A stretch of 64,000 bases of DNA from Halorientalis salina (GCF_005049285.1 NZ_SOSC01000009.1:62001-126000), one strand, 5' to 3'. Positions 18,940-28,802 are shown, numbered from the stretch's first letter. Numbers and translations are program-made. Notes: generated by a model from the sequence alone, not told the origin.

Positions 18940-20150
18940 TCGTCGGCGTCCCGACGGAGACGGCCGCGGACGAGGGTCGCGTCGCGCTCGTGCCACCGGT
19001 CGCCGAGGAACTCGTCGATGCGGGCCACGAGGTCCTGGTCGCGTCAGGTGCCGGTGAGGGCGCACACTGGTCCGACGAGGAGTATCGGGACGCGGGCTGT
19101 GCGGTCCTCGACGACCGCGAGTCGGTGTTCGAGCGCGCTGACGTCGTCTTTCAGGTCCAGGCGCTGGGCGCAAACGAGGGCCAGCCGACAGACCCCTACG
19201 ACGATGGGCAGGTCGTCGTCGGGTTACTCGGCCCCTACAGCATCGACGAGGACACGCTCGCGGAGCTCGCGGACCGGCAGGTCAGCGCGTTCTCGCTGGA
19301 ACTCATGCCGCGGATCAGCCGCGCACAGAGCATGGACGCGCTGTCCTCCCAGGCCAGCCTCGGCGGCTACCAGGCCTGCCTGCTGGCCGCAAAAGAACTC
19401 CCCAAGATGTTCCCGATGGAGATGACCGCGGCGGGTACTATCCGGCCGGCGGAGGTGTTCGTCATCGGGGCCGGCGTCGCTGGCCTGAAGGCCATCGCGA
19501 CGTCCGAGCGACTGGGTGCCAGCACGCGCGGGCACGACGTGCGCCTGGAGGTCAAACGGGAGGTCGAGAGCCTCGGTGCCGACTTCGTCGAACTCGAACT
19601 GGAGACGGAAGGCTCCGGCGACGAGGAAGGGTACGCCGTGGAGATGGGCGAGGAGTTCTACGCGGAGCAACGCCGCCAGATGCAGCGGGTCGTCCCGGAA
19701 TCCGACGTGGTGATCACCACAGCTGCCATTCCCGGCCGGCCCGCACCGGAGATCGTCACCACCGAGATGATCGAGGAGATGGACGCGGGGTCGGTCATCG
19801 TCGACCTCGCGGCCGAGACCGGCGGGAACTGTGAACCCACGGAGGCCGGCGAGACCGTCGAAGTCGACGGCGTCACGGTCCACGGCCCGACCAACCTTCC
19901 CTCGCGGGTCAGTCACACCGCGAGCCAGCAGTACGCCAACAACCTGGCGAACTTCCTCGAGAACCTGACGGACGACGAGGGCGAACTCGACGTCGACTTC
20001 GAGGACGAAATCATCGATTCGACGCTGCTCACGCACGATGGACAGGTACGAAACCCACACCGCGACGACGGCGGAGGCACAGACGACGATGAATCGGCCG
20101 GGGACGATGGGGAGGCCGATGCCCCCGAGGAGGAAGCCGATGACGACTGA
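18936..20150 (+). CDS. pntAA: NAD(P) transhydrogenase alpha subunit, NAD-binding part
   Basis: About 404 residues from GTG 18936, giving the family start M-I-V-G-V-P-T-E; GTG 18921 is an alternative. The enzyme passes hydride from NADH to NADP+ using the proton gradient. The alanine-dehydrogenase/PNT N-terminal domain is followed by a Rossmann domain with GAGVAGLKAI at about 180 and ends with an unusually acidic, low-complexity tail of about 30 residues (residues about 375-404), a haloarchaeal addition. The membrane part of alpha is a separate gene, 16 bases downstream. Three genes (pntAA, pntAB, pntB) form an operon. Confidence 0.93.
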   Translation: MIVGVPTETAADEGRVALVPPVAEELVDAGHEVLVASGAGEGAHWSDEEYRDAGCAVLDDRESVFERADVVFQVQALGANEGQPTDPYDDGQVVVGLLGPYSIDEDTLAELADRQVSAFSLELMPRISRAQSMDALSSQASLGGYQACLLAAKELPKMFPMEMTAAGTIRPAEVFVIGAGVAGLKAIATSERLGASTRGHDVRLEVKREVESLGADFVELELETEGSGDEEGYAVEMGEEFYAEQRRQMQRVVPESDVVITTAAIPGRPAPEIVTTEMIEEMDAGSVIVDLAAETGGNCEPTEAGETVEVDGVTVHGPTNLPSRVSHTASQQYANNLANFLENLTDDEGELDVDFEDEIIDSTLLTHDGQVRNPHRDDGGGTDDDESAGDDGEADAPEEEADDD

Positions 20151-20165
20151 GGGAGGTGTTCTCGC

Positions 20166-20444
20166 GTGACGTTCGTCGAGAATCTGACGCTGTTCGTCCT
20201 CTCTGCCTTTGTCGGCTACGAGATCATCACGAAGATCCCGACGAACCTCCACACGCCGCTGATGTCGGGGGCCAACGCGATCTCCGGGATCACGCTCCTG
20301 GGTTCGGTCGTGGTCGCCGGGTCCGGTTCGACGACGCTCGCGACGGTCCTGGGGTTCCTCGCGGTCGTCATGGCGACGATCAACGTCGTCGGCGGCTACA
20401 TGGTGAGCCACTTCATGCTCGATCAGTTCAGGGGAGGTCGGTAA
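20166..20444 (+). CDS. pntAB: NAD(P) transhydrogenase alpha subunit, membrane part
   Basis: 92 residues from GTG 20166. Three hydrophobic helices (LTLFVLSAFVGYEI; ISGITLLGSVVVAG; LATVLGFLAVVMATINVVGGY) and the conserved KIPTNLHTPLMSGANAISG loop identify the small membrane subunit that forms the proton channel with PntB. It is followed after three bases by pntB. Confidence 0.93.
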   Translation: MTFVENLTLFVLSAFVGYEIITKIPTNLHTPLMSGANAISGITLLGSVVVAGSGSTTLATVLGFLAVVMATINVVGGYMVSHFMLDQFRGGR

Positions 20445-20447
20445 CCC

Positions 20448-21890
20448 ATGGCCGCTATTCTCGCCGGATTCCCTGACGCGGTGCTGAATCTCACGTATCT
20501 CGTCGCGGGCGTCATGTTCATCCAGGGGCTCCGCGACATGACCCACCCGCGAACGGCCACGCGAGGAAACACCATTTCCTCCGGCGGGATGTTGCTCGCG
20601 GTCCTCGTGACCGTCCTGTGGTTCGATATCCTGTCGCCGGTGATCCTCGGTGCCGGCCTGCTCGTCGGTGGGCTGGTCGGTGCCGGACTGGCCGTCTCGG
20701 TCGAAACGACGGAGATGCCACAGCTCGTCGGGCTGTTCAACGGGTTCGGTGGCGGGGCGTCGGCCCTGGTCGCCGGCGCTGAGTTGATCGACGTGCTCGG
20801 GTCCGGTGGCTCGCTCTCGATCGGCCTGACGGCGTCGGCCTCGATCGCCGGGATCATCGGCGCAGTCACCTTCTGGGGCAGTCTGGTCGCGGCCGGGAAA
20901 CTCCACGGTCTGGTCGGTGACGGCCCGTTCAGTACCAACGTCGGCCACGCGCTCAAGGCCGTGTTCCTCGCCGCCGCCGTGGCCGCGGGAGCGTTCCTGG
21001 TCGTCCGACCGGACGTCTTCGGCACCGCACCGCTGGCGTCCTGGGTCCCGTCGTACTGGGCCCTCGTCGGGGCCGCCTCGCTCCTGGGAATCTTCCTCGT
21101 CATCTCTATCGGTGGCGCGGACATGCCCGTCGTCATCGCGCTGTTGAACTCCTACTCGGGGCTGGCGGCCGCGACGACCGGCTTCGTGCTGAACAACACC
21201 GTCCTCATCATCGCCGGGACGCTCGTCGGCGCGTCCGGTCTCATCCTCACCGTCATCATGTGTGAGTCGATGAACCGCTCGCTGACGAACGTCCTCTTCG
21301 GCGGCTTCGGCAGTGACGGGGACGGCGGCGAGGACATGGAGGACATCTACGAGGGACAGATCCAGGAGACCTCCGCCGAGGAGGTCGAAATGCTGCTCGA
21401 CACGGCCCAGCGGGTCGTCGTCGTGCCCGGGTACGGGATGGCCGTCGCACAGGCGCAACACGCGGTGGCCGAACTGGTCGAACTGTTGGACGAGAACGAC
21501 GTCGACGTGGAGTTCGGCATCCACCCCGTGGCCGGCCGGATGCCGGGCCACATGAACGCCCTGCTCGCAGAGGCCGACGTGCCGTACGACAAGATGCGCG
21601 AGCTGGAGGAGGTCAACCCGACCTTCTCCCAGACCGACGTGGTCATCGTCACCGGCGCGAACGACGTGGTCAACCCCAAGGCCAACGAGGACGACTCCAG
21701 TCCCATCGCCGGGATGCCGGTCCTAGAAGTCGCCGACGCGCGGCAGGTGATCGTCAACAAGCGCAGCCTGAGTCCGGGATTCTCCGGGATTCCCAACCCG
21801 CTCTTTGCCAAGGACAACACGAGCATGCTCTTTGGCGACGCCAAGGCGTCGATGCAGGAACTGGTGAACAACTACAAGGAGAACCACTGA
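20448..21890 (+). CDS. pntB: NAD(P) transhydrogenase beta subunit
   Basis: 480 residues. The N-terminal half (about 1-270) contains eight or nine membrane helices; the C-terminal domain (about 300-480) binds NADP(H), with VVVVPGYGMAVAQAQHAV, IHPVAGRMPGHMNALLAEA and VIVTGANDVVNPKA being the standard motifs. It ends with LVNNYKENH. Together with the two preceding subunits it makes a complete proton-translocating transhydrogenase in the cytoplasmic membrane, supplying NADPH. Transcription probably ends before the Lrp gene, which has its own T-rich promoter stretch. Confidence 0.95.
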   Translation: MAAILAGFPDAVLNLTYLVAGVMFIQGLRDMTHPRTATRGNTISSGGMLLAVLVTVLWFDILSPVILGAGLLVGGLVGAGLAVSVETTEMPQLVGLFNGFGGGASALVAGAELIDVLGSGGSLSIGLTASASIAGIIGAVTFWGSLVAAGKLHGLVGDGPFSTNVGHALKAVFLAAAVAAGAFLVVRPDVFGTAPLASWVPSYWALVGAASLLGIFLVISIGGADMPVVIALLNSYSGLAAATTGFVLNNTVLIIAGTLVGASGLILTVIMCESMNRSLTNVLFGGFGSDGDGGEDMEDIYEGQIQETSAEEVEMLLDTAQRVVVVPGYGMAVAQAQHAVAELVELLDENDVDVEFGIHPVAGRMPGHMNALLAEADVPYDKMRELEEVNPTFSQTDVVIVTGANDVVNPKANEDDSSPIAGMPVLEVADARQVIVNKRSLSPGFSGIPNPLFAKDNTSMLFGDAKASMQELVNNYKENH

Positions 21891-21950
21891 AAACGGCGTT
21901 CGCGACTGGTCCGACGACACACTTTTTACCGGATGGGCAGTTCGCTCCCT

Positions 21951-22442
21951 ATGAGCGACCGCGAGGACACCGTCGAACTCGACGACCTGGACCGCCACAT
22001 TATCTACCGACTCCAGCACGACGCGCGCAACACCTCCGCGAGCACCATCGCCGAGGAGAAAGGCGTCTCGCCCAGCACAGTCCGCAACCGCATCAACCGA
22101 CTGGAGGAGGCCGACGTCATCAAGGGCTACCACCTCGACGTGGATTACGAGCGGACCGGGTTCCAGTTACACACGCTCATCGTCTGTAACGCCGAGATAC
22201 CCGAACGCGAGGAGCTCTGCAGGGAGGCGCTCGAAATAGAGGGTGTCGTCGCGATCCGGGAGGTGATGACCGGCAGCGAGAACGTCCACGTCGAGGTCGT
22301 CGGGGGCGACGGCGACGATCTGAGTCGTATCGGCCGCGAGCTCGACGCCCTCGGCCTGGAAGTCGTAGACGAGGACCTCATCCGCAACGAGTACGTCCAC
22401 GCCTACGAGGGGTTCTCCCCGGACGACGACGAAATCCCATAG
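21951..22442 (+). CDS. Lrp/AsnC-family transcriptional regulator
   Basis: 163 residues starting MSDREDTVELDDLD. N-terminal helix-turn-helix (about 10-65; TSASTIAEEKGVSPSTVRNRI) and C-terminal RAM ligand/oligomer domain (about 75-150). Such proteins sense amino acids and control transport and metabolism genes. The upstream sequence CTTTTTACC at 21922-21930 is a plausible TATA region. It lies just before a TrkA-N-like gene and an APC permease, which makes them candidate targets; an AT-rich palindrome lies at 22481-22503 between them. Confidence 0.9.
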   Translation: MSDREDTVELDDLDRHIIYRLQHDARNTSASTIAEEKGVSPSTVRNRINRLEEADVIKGYHLDVDYERTGFQLHTLIVCNAEIPEREELCREALEIEGVVAIREVMTGSENVHVEVVGGDGDDLSRIGRELDALGLEVVDEDLIRNEYVHAYEGFSPDDDEIP

Positions 22443-22651
22443 CGGAATCAATCATATTTGAGTTGCTATTTTGCGGATTCGATAAATAATCAGTTGATTT
22501 ATCCCGATACAGCAGCGACTAGCAGCTGAATCGGAAACTGGACCGGCTTTCGAGCGCGAGCCCCCACACGATCTGTCACGGCTCCACCGCGAAACACGAA
22601 ACAATGAATATACACAAAGACCGGCAGAGAAGAGCCAAAAACACCGGTTCT
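22443..22651. promoter_or_regulatory. AT-rich intergenic region with inverted repeat
   Basis: GATAAAT (22481-22487) and ATTTATC (22497-22503) are exact inverted 7-mers with a 9-nt spacer inside a clearly AT-rich patch. It could be the Lrp terminator or an Lrp-type operator. AATATAC at 22607-22613 is a possible TATA element for the ATG at 22652. Confidence 0.45.
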
Positions 22652-23056
22652 ATGCCGTCCGTCGTCGTCATCGGGAACGCGGTCGCGAAGAACCTCGCAA
22701 CCGGGCTTGACGAATCCGCAACAGTGACGTTCGCCAGCAGCGACGACGTCGTCGTCCGACAGGCGACGGCGAGCGGGCTCGACGCCCACTGCGTAGACGT
22801 GACTGATGCCGGCAGCCTCTGTCCCGTCGCGGAGGGGTCGGACACGGCTATCGTCGTCCTCGAACCGGAGCGGACGGCGTTGCTGGCCGCAAACCTCCTC
22901 AGGTCGAGTTGTGGGATCGACGACGTAGTCGCGGTCGTCTCGGAGCCGACGTATCTCGAGGCGTTCGACGCGACCGACATCGAGCTCCTCGACACCCGGA
23001 CCTGGCTCCTCGATGCCGTCCAGGAGCAACTCCCGCATCTGCGAACGGACGACTGA
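22652..23056 (+). CDS. TrkA-N-like (Rossmann) domain protein
   Basis: 134 residues from ATG 22652 (ATG 22604 adds 16 basic residues that do not fit the fold). It begins SVVVIGNAVAKNLATGL, resembling a TrkA-N nucleotide-binding domain, but the glycine-rich loop is degenerate, so dinucleotide binding is doubtful. Later segments DTAIVVLEPERTALLAANLLR and DDVVAVVSEPTYLEAF follow the alternating strand/helix pattern of that family. It is 34 bases before an APC permease with universal stress domains and probably regulates it, an inference from position. Confidence 0.75.
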   Translation: MPSVVVIGNAVAKNLATGLDESATVTFASSDDVVVRQATASGLDAHCVDVTDAGSLCPVAEGSDTAIVVLEPERTALLAANLLRSSCGIDDVVAVVSEPTYLEAFDATDIELLDTRTWLLDAVQEQLPHLRTDD

Positions 23057-23090
23057 GCCTACCGACGTCGCGCGACTTTCGACACAAACA

Positions 23091-25304
23091 ATGCCAAAAG
23101 AACTCGAACGAGACCTCGGACTGCCAGCGGTAATCGCAATCAGCGTCGGTGCCATGGTCGGCAGCGGCATCTTCATCCTGCCGGGCATCGCACTGAAGAC
23201 GGCGGGCCCCGCAGTCATCCTGGCGTACCTGGTCGCCGGCGTTCTCGTCTTGCCGGCCGCGCTTTCGAAAGCCGAGATGGCGACGGCGATGCCCGAAGCC
23301 GGCGGGACGTACATCTACATCGAGCGCGGGATGGGGCCGTTACTGGGAACGATCGCGGGCGTCGGGACGTGGTTCTCGCTCGCCTTCAAGGGCGCGCTGG
23401 CGCTCATCGGCGGCGTCCCCTATCTGCTGTACCTGTTCGATCTCCCGGTGAAGCCGATCGCCATCGGTCTCGCCGTCCTGCTGGTCGGCGTCAACCTCGT
23501 CGGCGCGAAACAGACCGGGCGACTCCAGATCGGCATCGTCGCCGTGATGCTCGCGGCGATGGTGTGGTTCGTCGTCAGCGGGCTCCCGTCGGCACCCGAG
23601 AGCACCTACTACGGCGGCTTCTTCGAGAAGGGGGCCGGCGGGTTGCTCGGCGCGACCGGACTCGTGTTCGTCTCCTATGCGGGCGTGACGAAGGTCGCGA
23701 GCATCGCCGAGGAGATCGAGAACCCCGACCGGAACATCCCGCTCGGCATCCTCGTCTCGCTCGTGTTCACGACGCTACTGTACGTCCTCATCGTCGTGGT
23801 GATGGTCGGGGTGACCCCGCCGGACGTCCTCAGCGACTCGAACGTGCCGATGATCAACGCCGCCGAGGCGACGCTCGCGTTCCCGGGCGTCATCGCAGTC
23901 ATCCTGGCGGCCGTCCTCGCGCTGATCAGCACCGCCAACGCGGGCATCCTCTCCTCGTCGCGGTACCCCTTCGCGATGGCCCGGGACAAACTCGCGCCGC
24001 CGTCGCTGACGGAGATCCACGACGACTGGGGCACACCCTCGAAAGCCATCACGCTCACCGGCGGCGTGATGTTGCTCCTCATCGCGTTCGTCCCCATCGC
24101 GGAGATCGCGAAACTGGCCAGCGCCTTCCAGATCATCGTCTTCGCCCTGGTCAACGGCGCAGTCATCGCGTTCCGCCAGGGCGACGTCGGCGAGTACGAC
24201 CCCAGTTTCGAGTCGCCGCTGTACCCCTGGACGCAGATCGCCGGCATTCTCGGCGGGTTCCTGCTCATCGGGTTCATGGGAACCGTTCCCCTCGTCGGAG
24301 CAGTCGTCATCACCATCGGGTCGATGCTGTGGTACTACTACTACGCCCGCGAGAACGTGGATCGAGAGGGGGCCGCGACGGACGTGGTCCGGCGCGCCAT
24401 CGGCCAGCAGGCCATCGAGCGCACGAAGTCGACCTTCGAGGAGATCGAGGGGTACGAAGTGCTGGTCGCGATCAACGAGGACACCAGCGAGGACCGCGAG
24501 CGCTCGCTCCTCCGGATCGCCGCCGACGTCGCCCGCCGGAACGACGGGAGTGTCACGGTCGTCCAGTTCGACGAGGTGCCCGACCAGGCTCCGCTCGAAC
24601 AGGCGTCGGCGAACCAATCCGCGGCCGACGAGGCCTTCGAGCGCCGCACCGCCGACCTCACGGCGGAGTTCGAGGTTCCCGTGCACTACGGGGAGATCGT
24701 CAGCCACGACAGCAAGCGAGCGATCGTCAACTTCGCCGAGGACGAGGACGCCGACTTCCTCCTGCTCGAACGCGAGGGTGCGCCGCAGTACGCGTCGATC
24801 TTCGGGACGCGAATCGAGTGGATCGCCCGGAACGCTCCCTGTGACGTGTTGTTCATCGAGGAGCGGGACCTGTCGGACATCCACTCGATCACGGTCGTGA
24901 CCGACCGCGGCCCGTTCGACCCCCAGAAGATCGCCGTGGCCAACGCGCTGGCGAGCGAAACCGGGTCACGCATCGATCTCCTCTACCCGGTCGACGGGGG
25001 CGCGACCGAGGCCCAGCGCGAGACGATCGACGAGTACCTCGCCGAGTTAGAGGACCTCTGTTCGGTACCCGTCTACCGGTCTGTCGTCGAGACCGACGAC
25101 CCCACCAGTGACTTCGTCTCGGCGACCGACCCCGCGGACGTGTTGATCATCGGGACCGACGGCGGCCGCATTCGCGGGAACCTGTTCGGTCGCCCGGCCG
25201 ACTGGATCGTCGACACCGTCGACTGCACGGCGATCCAGATCAAGCCCGCCGGTTCGAAGCGACCCGGCATCCTCCGTCGCACCGTCGAGCGGCTCGTGTT
25301 CTGA
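23091..25304 (+). CDS. APC-family amino acid permease fused to two universal stress domains
   Basis: 737 residues. The N-terminal 430 residues have about twelve membrane helices starting with the APC signature VGSGIFILPG. The C-terminal 300 residues are cytoplasmic and hold two UspA-like modules (about 455-600 and 605-725), each alternating strands and helices. Amino-acid or amine uptake with stress- or nucleotide-linked control is the inferred role. An upstream ATG at 23013 lies inside the preceding gene and is rejected. The neighbouring Lrp and TrkA-N genes are candidates for its regulation. Confidence 0.88.
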   Translation: MPKELERDLGLPAVIAISVGAMVGSGIFILPGIALKTAGPAVILAYLVAGVLVLPAALSKAEMATAMPEAGGTYIYIERGMGPLLGTIAGVGTWFSLAFKGALALIGGVPYLLYLFDLPVKPIAIGLAVLLVGVNLVGAKQTGRLQIGIVAVMLAAMVWFVVSGLPSAPESTYYGGFFEKGAGGLLGATGLVFVSYAGVTKVASIAEEIENPDRNIPLGILVSLVFTTLLYVLIVVVMVGVTPPDVLSDSNVPMINAAEATLAFPGVIAVILAAVLALISTANAGILSSSRYPFAMARDKLAPPSLTEIHDDWGTPSKAITLTGGVMLLLIAFVPIAEIAKLASAFQIIVFALVNGAVIAFRQGDVGEYDPSFESPLYPWTQIAGILGGFLLIGFMGTVPLVGAVVITIGSMLWYYYYARENVDREGAATDVVRRAIGQQAIERTKSTFEEIEGYEVLVAINEDTSEDRERSLLRIAADVARRNDGSVTVVQFDEVPDQAPLEQASANQSAADEAFERRTADLTAEFEVPVHYGEIVSHDSKRAIVNFAEDEDADFLLLEREGAPQYASIFGTRIEWIARNAPCDVLFIEERDLSDIHSITVVTDRGPFDPQKIAVANALASETGSRIDLLYPVDGGATEAQRETIDEYLAELEDLCSVPVYRSVVETDDPTSDFVSATDPADVLIIGTDGGRIRGNLFGRPADWIVDTVDCTAIQIKPAGSKRPGILRRTVERLVF

Positions 25305-25328
25305 CCGCGGCCGTCGCGCCCGCGTCGA

Positions 25329-26033
25329 CTACCGGGCGTCGTTCGCACCTTCGACCGTCTCGCGGACGGCGTCGACCCCCTCGTCGTGGACGAGGTCGCC
25401 GACGACGATCACGTCCGAGTCGCTCGCCATCTGATAGGCCGAGTCGTAGTCGTGGATGCCGCCGCCGTAGAACAGCGTCGCGTCGTCGAGTTCGTCGTGT
25501 GCGGCCGCGACCTTCTCGGGGTCGCCCAGCGTCCCCGAGTACTCGATGTAGACGATGTCCTGGCCGAACATCTGTTCTGCGACCTCGGCGTAGGCCGCGA
25601 CCTCGTCGGCGTCCAAGTCGCAGTCGGCCTGGGTGTACTCCGCGACCGACGAGTCCGGGTTCAGGACGATGTACCCCTCGGTGAAGGTGCGCGACCAGTC
25701 GATGTCGTCGTCCAGGCGCGCCCACTCCTTGTGGGCACCCGTGACCCAGGAGATGTCGCCGGCGTTGAACACGATCGGGATGAGATAGCCGTCGAGCGCG
25801 TCGTCGTGGACGACGGCGTTCGAGTGGCTCGGCTCGATGTAGAGAGAGACGTCGTACTTGCCACAGGCCTCGACGACGGTCGCCATCTTCTCCTCGGTCA
25901 TGCCGGTCGTCCCGCCCACCGCGATCGCGTCCGTCCCGGTCTGACAGACGTCCTCGAAGGTTTCGCCGTCGACCAGCGTCTTGTCCGGGTCCACCTTCAG
26001 GAGGTGGTCCCACTCGGTCCAGGGGCCGCTCAT
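25329..26033 (-). CDS. Phosphoglycerol geranylgeranyltransferase (GGGP synthase)
   Basis: 234 residues. It transfers a geranylgeranyl group to the sn-3 hydroxyl of glycerol 1-phosphate, the first committed step of archaeal membrane lipid synthesis. It is a TIM barrel with HLLKVDPDK at the first strand, [16 protein letters not shown] and late [10 protein letters not shown] and [10 protein letters not shown] phosphate-binding loops, as in the family. It ends 24 bases from the convergent permease stop. topA lies upstream on the same strand, 133 bases away, and that gap contains a 10-bp inverted repeat. Confidence 0.93.
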   Translation of the reverse strand: MSGPWTEWDHLLKVDPDKTLVDGETFEDVCQTGTDAIAVGGTTGMTEEKMATVVEACGKYDVSLYIEPSHSNAVVHDDALDGYLIPIVFNAGDISWVTGAHKEWARLDDDIDWSRTFTEGYIVLNPDSSVAEYTQADCDLDADEVAAYAEVAEQMFGQDIVYIEYSGTLGDPEKVAAAHDELDDATLFYGGGIHDYDSAYQMASDSDVIVVGDLVHDEGVDAVRETVEGANDAR

Positions 26034-26066
26034 ACGCGGGAATTTCTACCGACCGTGAAAACACTT

Positions 26067-26111
26067 CGGAAACGACACGGCCAACAGACGGACTACTGTA
26101 CGTCGTTTCCG
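26067..26111. promoter_or_regulatory. Inverted repeat CGGAAACGAC / GTCGTTTCCG before GGGP synthase
   Basis: Perfect 10-bp inverted repeat with arms at 26067-26076 and 26102-26111, 34-78 nt before the GGGP synthase start. The same word GTCGTTTCCG is the left half of the element repeated before the genes at 61209 and 62364. Function unknown. Confidence 0.4.
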
Positions 26112-26166
26112 GATCGACCGCACGCAGTCGTGCGGTCGTACCGATACACAGGTACAGCAGTCCGTC

Positions 26167-28656
26167 TCAGTCCGCGGCTTCGGCCCCGAGCTGGGCCTGC
26201 CACTCGCGGATCTGGTCGGCGCTGACGCCCTGGAGGTCCGTCGCCACCTCGTCGGCGTCGACCCGCTGGAGGTCCCCCAGGTCCTCGACCGACACGTCGG
26301 CCAGTTTCTCGGCCGTCCGCTCGCCCAGGCCGTCCAGGTCGACCAGGTCGTCGACCGACTGGCGCTCCCGGTACTCCTCGTAGTTGCAGATGGGACAACC
26401 CAGTTCCCACGGCTCGTCGCCGTTGTGGACGGTCAGTTCCGGCAGGTCGTGCTCCTCACAGTGCTCGTCCTCGATGTCGATGTCGCCCCGCCGCGGGAGC
26501 GGCAGCGAGTACTCACAGTCTGGGTAGCGCGTACAGCCGACCAGGCGCGAGCCGCTGCGGAGGTGCTTGATGGCGAGTTCGCCGCCCTCGTCTTGCCCAC
26601 AGTCCGGACACGTCCCGATCACTTCGTCCTCGCTCTCGTCGGCCTCGTCGGCCTTGCACTGCGGACACCCGTGCGTGAAGGTGTCCCGCCCCGCCAGGAG
26701 TTTGACGTGTTTGAGGTCGTGCTCCTCGCATTGTTCGTCGATGACCGTCGGTTCGCCCTTGCTCGGCAGCGGCAGGGTGTACCGACAGTCCGGGAACCCG
26801 TCGCAGCCGACGAAGTGCGAACCGTGGCGGCTCTTCCGAATCAGGAGGTCTTCGCCACACTCCGGACAGGGGCCGAGCGTCCGGTCGGCTTTCAGCGACT
26901 GCTGGAGGTGGTCGCCGACCTCCTCGCGAGACTCGTGGAGCGCGTCGAACACTTTCTCCAGCATCTCGCGGGACTCGTCGGTCACGTCGGCAAGCGTCGC
27001 CTCGCCGTTCGCGATGGCGGCCATGTCGGCTTCGAGTTCGGCGGTCATCTCCTCGCTGACGACCAGATCAGCGAACTCCTCGGCGGCCTCGACGACGGCC
27101 TTGGCGAGCGTGGTGGGACGGGGCGGGTCCTGCTCGATGTACCCCCGGTCATAAAGTTTCTCTATAGTGTTATGTCTAGTTGCTTTTGTTCCAAGTCCGA
27201 GAGATTCCATCTTCTCGATGAGCCGGGACTGGCCGTAGCGCCGGGGCGGCTGGGTCTGCTTGGCTTCGAGTTCCACGTCCTCGATGCCCAGTTCCTCGCC
27301 CTCCTCGACGTCGGGGACGTGGTTCTCGCTGGCGCTGGAGTAGGGATAGACGGCGTGATACCCGGCTTCGACCAGGCGCTTGCCGTTGGCCTTCATCTGG
27401 CAGCCGTTGGCGTCGGCGACGACGCGCAGGTGTTCCCAGATCGCGGGTTCGGCCACTGTCGCGAAAAAGCGGCGGACGACGAGTTCGTAGATCTCCCACT
27501 CGTCGTCGTCGAGTTCGCTCCGGTTCGGGAGTTCGCCCGTCGGGTGAATCGGCGGGTGGTCGGTCGTCTCCTCGTCGCCTTCCGTTGGTTCGATCTCGTC
27601 CTGTTCGAGCAGCGACTGGGCGTCCTCGTCGAACGCACTGCCGGTGAACGCGTCGAGCAGTTCCTCCGGGTCCAGGTCCTCGGGATACACCGTGTTGTCC
27701 GTCCGGGGATAGGTCATGTAGCCGGCGGTGTACAGTTCCTCGGCGATGGACATCGCCCGCTGGGCCGAGTAGCCCAGCGACCCGGCGGCGCTGATGAAGG
27801 CCGTCGTGTTGAACGGGTCCGGCGGGTTGTCCGTTCGGGTCCGACGGCGGACCTCCGTAACGGTCGCCGCTGACGCCTCCAGGAGCCGTTCGTGGGCCTC
27901 GTCGGCCGCGTCCTCGTCCCAGACCCGTTCGGCTTCACTGCCGTCGTCGTCGTAGAAGTACTGGGCCTCGAAGCCCTGGCCATCTTTCAGGAGATCGGCG
28001 AACAGTTCCCAGTAGTCCTCGGGGTCGAACGCCTCGATCTCGCGCTCGCGGTCGACGATGAGTTTCAGCGTCGGCGACTGCACCCGGCCGACCGAGATGA
28101 AGTCCTCGCCGAGCTGGCGGGCCGACAGCGAGAGGAATCGCGTCAGCGCCGCGCCCCAGATGAGGTCGATGATCTGCCGGGCCTCCCCCGCCGCCGCGAG
28201 GTCGAAGTCCAGGTCGTCGGGGTTGGCGAAGGCGTCCCTGACCTCCCGGTCCGTGATCGAGGAGAACCGAACGCGCTTGATCGGGACGTCCGTCTCGTCG
28301 TCGATGATCTCGTAGGCCTCCTTCCCGATGAGTTCCCCCTCGCGGTCGTAGTCGGTCGCGATGACCGCCTCGTCGGCCCGCCGGGAGAGTTCTCGCAGCG
28401 TCTGAACGATGTTTTCCTTCGTGGGCGATTTCGTGATGTCGGCGTCGATCAGTTCGACCGGTTGCACGTCCCGCCAGTCGTTGTACTCCGGGGGGAAATC
28501 GACCCCGACGACGTGGCCAGAGAGGCCGACGACGCGTTTGTCGCCCCACCGATAGACGTTGACGCCGTTGCGGCGTTCGGCCTCGGCGCTGCCCTCGCTC
28601 AGAATCTCGGCGATGCGCCGCGCGGCGTTGTCCTTCTCGGTGACGATCAGTTCCAC
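26167..28656 (-). CDS. topA: DNA topoisomerase I (type IA)
   Basis: 829 residues. It relaxes negative supercoils by cutting and passing single strands. A Toprim domain at the N-terminus (ELIVTEKDNAARRIAEIL; ATDYDREGELIG with the acidic metal ligands) is followed by the topo IA core with the catalytic tyrosine near 314 in MTYPRTDN. Residues about 585-770 hold four cysteine clusters (two CPxCG-type, two CEEHD-type zinc ribbons). The last 60 residues are a helix-hairpin-helix domain (LDGLGERTAEKLADV). A complete, normal archaeal enzyme. Confidence 0.95.
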   Translation of the reverse strand: MELIVTEKDNAARRIAEILSEGSAEAERRNGVNVYRWGDKRVVGLSGHVVGVDFPPEYNDWRDVQPVELIDADITKSPTKENIVQTLRELSRRADEAVIATDYDREGELIGKEAYEIIDDETDVPIKRVRFSSITDREVRDAFANPDDLDFDLAAAGEARQIIDLIWGAALTRFLSLSARQLGEDFISVGRVQSPTLKLIVDREREIEAFDPEDYWELFADLLKDGQGFEAQYFYDDDGSEAERVWDEDAADEAHERLLEASAATVTEVRRRTRTDNPPDPFNTTAFISAAGSLGYSAQRAMSIAEELYTAGYMTYPRTDNTVYPEDLDPEELLDAFTGSAFDEDAQSLLEQDEIEPTEGDEETTDHPPIHPTGELPNRSELDDDEWEIYELVVRRFFATVAEPAIWEHLRVVADANGCQMKANGKRLVEAGYHAVYPYSSASENHVPDVEEGEELGIEDVELEAKQTQPPRRYGQSRLIEKMESLGLGTKATRHNTIEKLYDRGYIEQDPPRPTTLAKAVVEAAEEFADLVVSEEMTAELEADMAAIANGEATLADVTDESREMLEKVFDALHESREEVGDHLQQSLKADRTLGPCPECGEDLLIRKSRHGSHFVGCDGFPDCRYTLPLPSKGEPTVIDEQCEEHDLKHVKLLAGRDTFTHGCPQCKADEADESEDEVIGTCPDCGQDEGGELAIKHLRSGSRLVGCTRYPDCEYSLPLPRRGDIDIEDEHCEEHDLPELTVHNGDEPWELGCPICNYEEYRERQSVDDLVDLDGLGERTAEKLADVSVEDLGDLQRVDADEVATDLQGVSADQIREWQAQLGAEAAD

Positions 28657-28802
28657 GACGGCCCACCTCCCGGGACGCGGGTACTCATTGGGAACTGGTA
28701 GGCGGACCCAGTTTCTAAAGGTTTCGTCGTCAATACAGATTCGCGGGCGCGCGCGAGGCCCAGCAGTAGAACCAAGGGACCCGGACGCGATTGACGCGGT
28801 AA

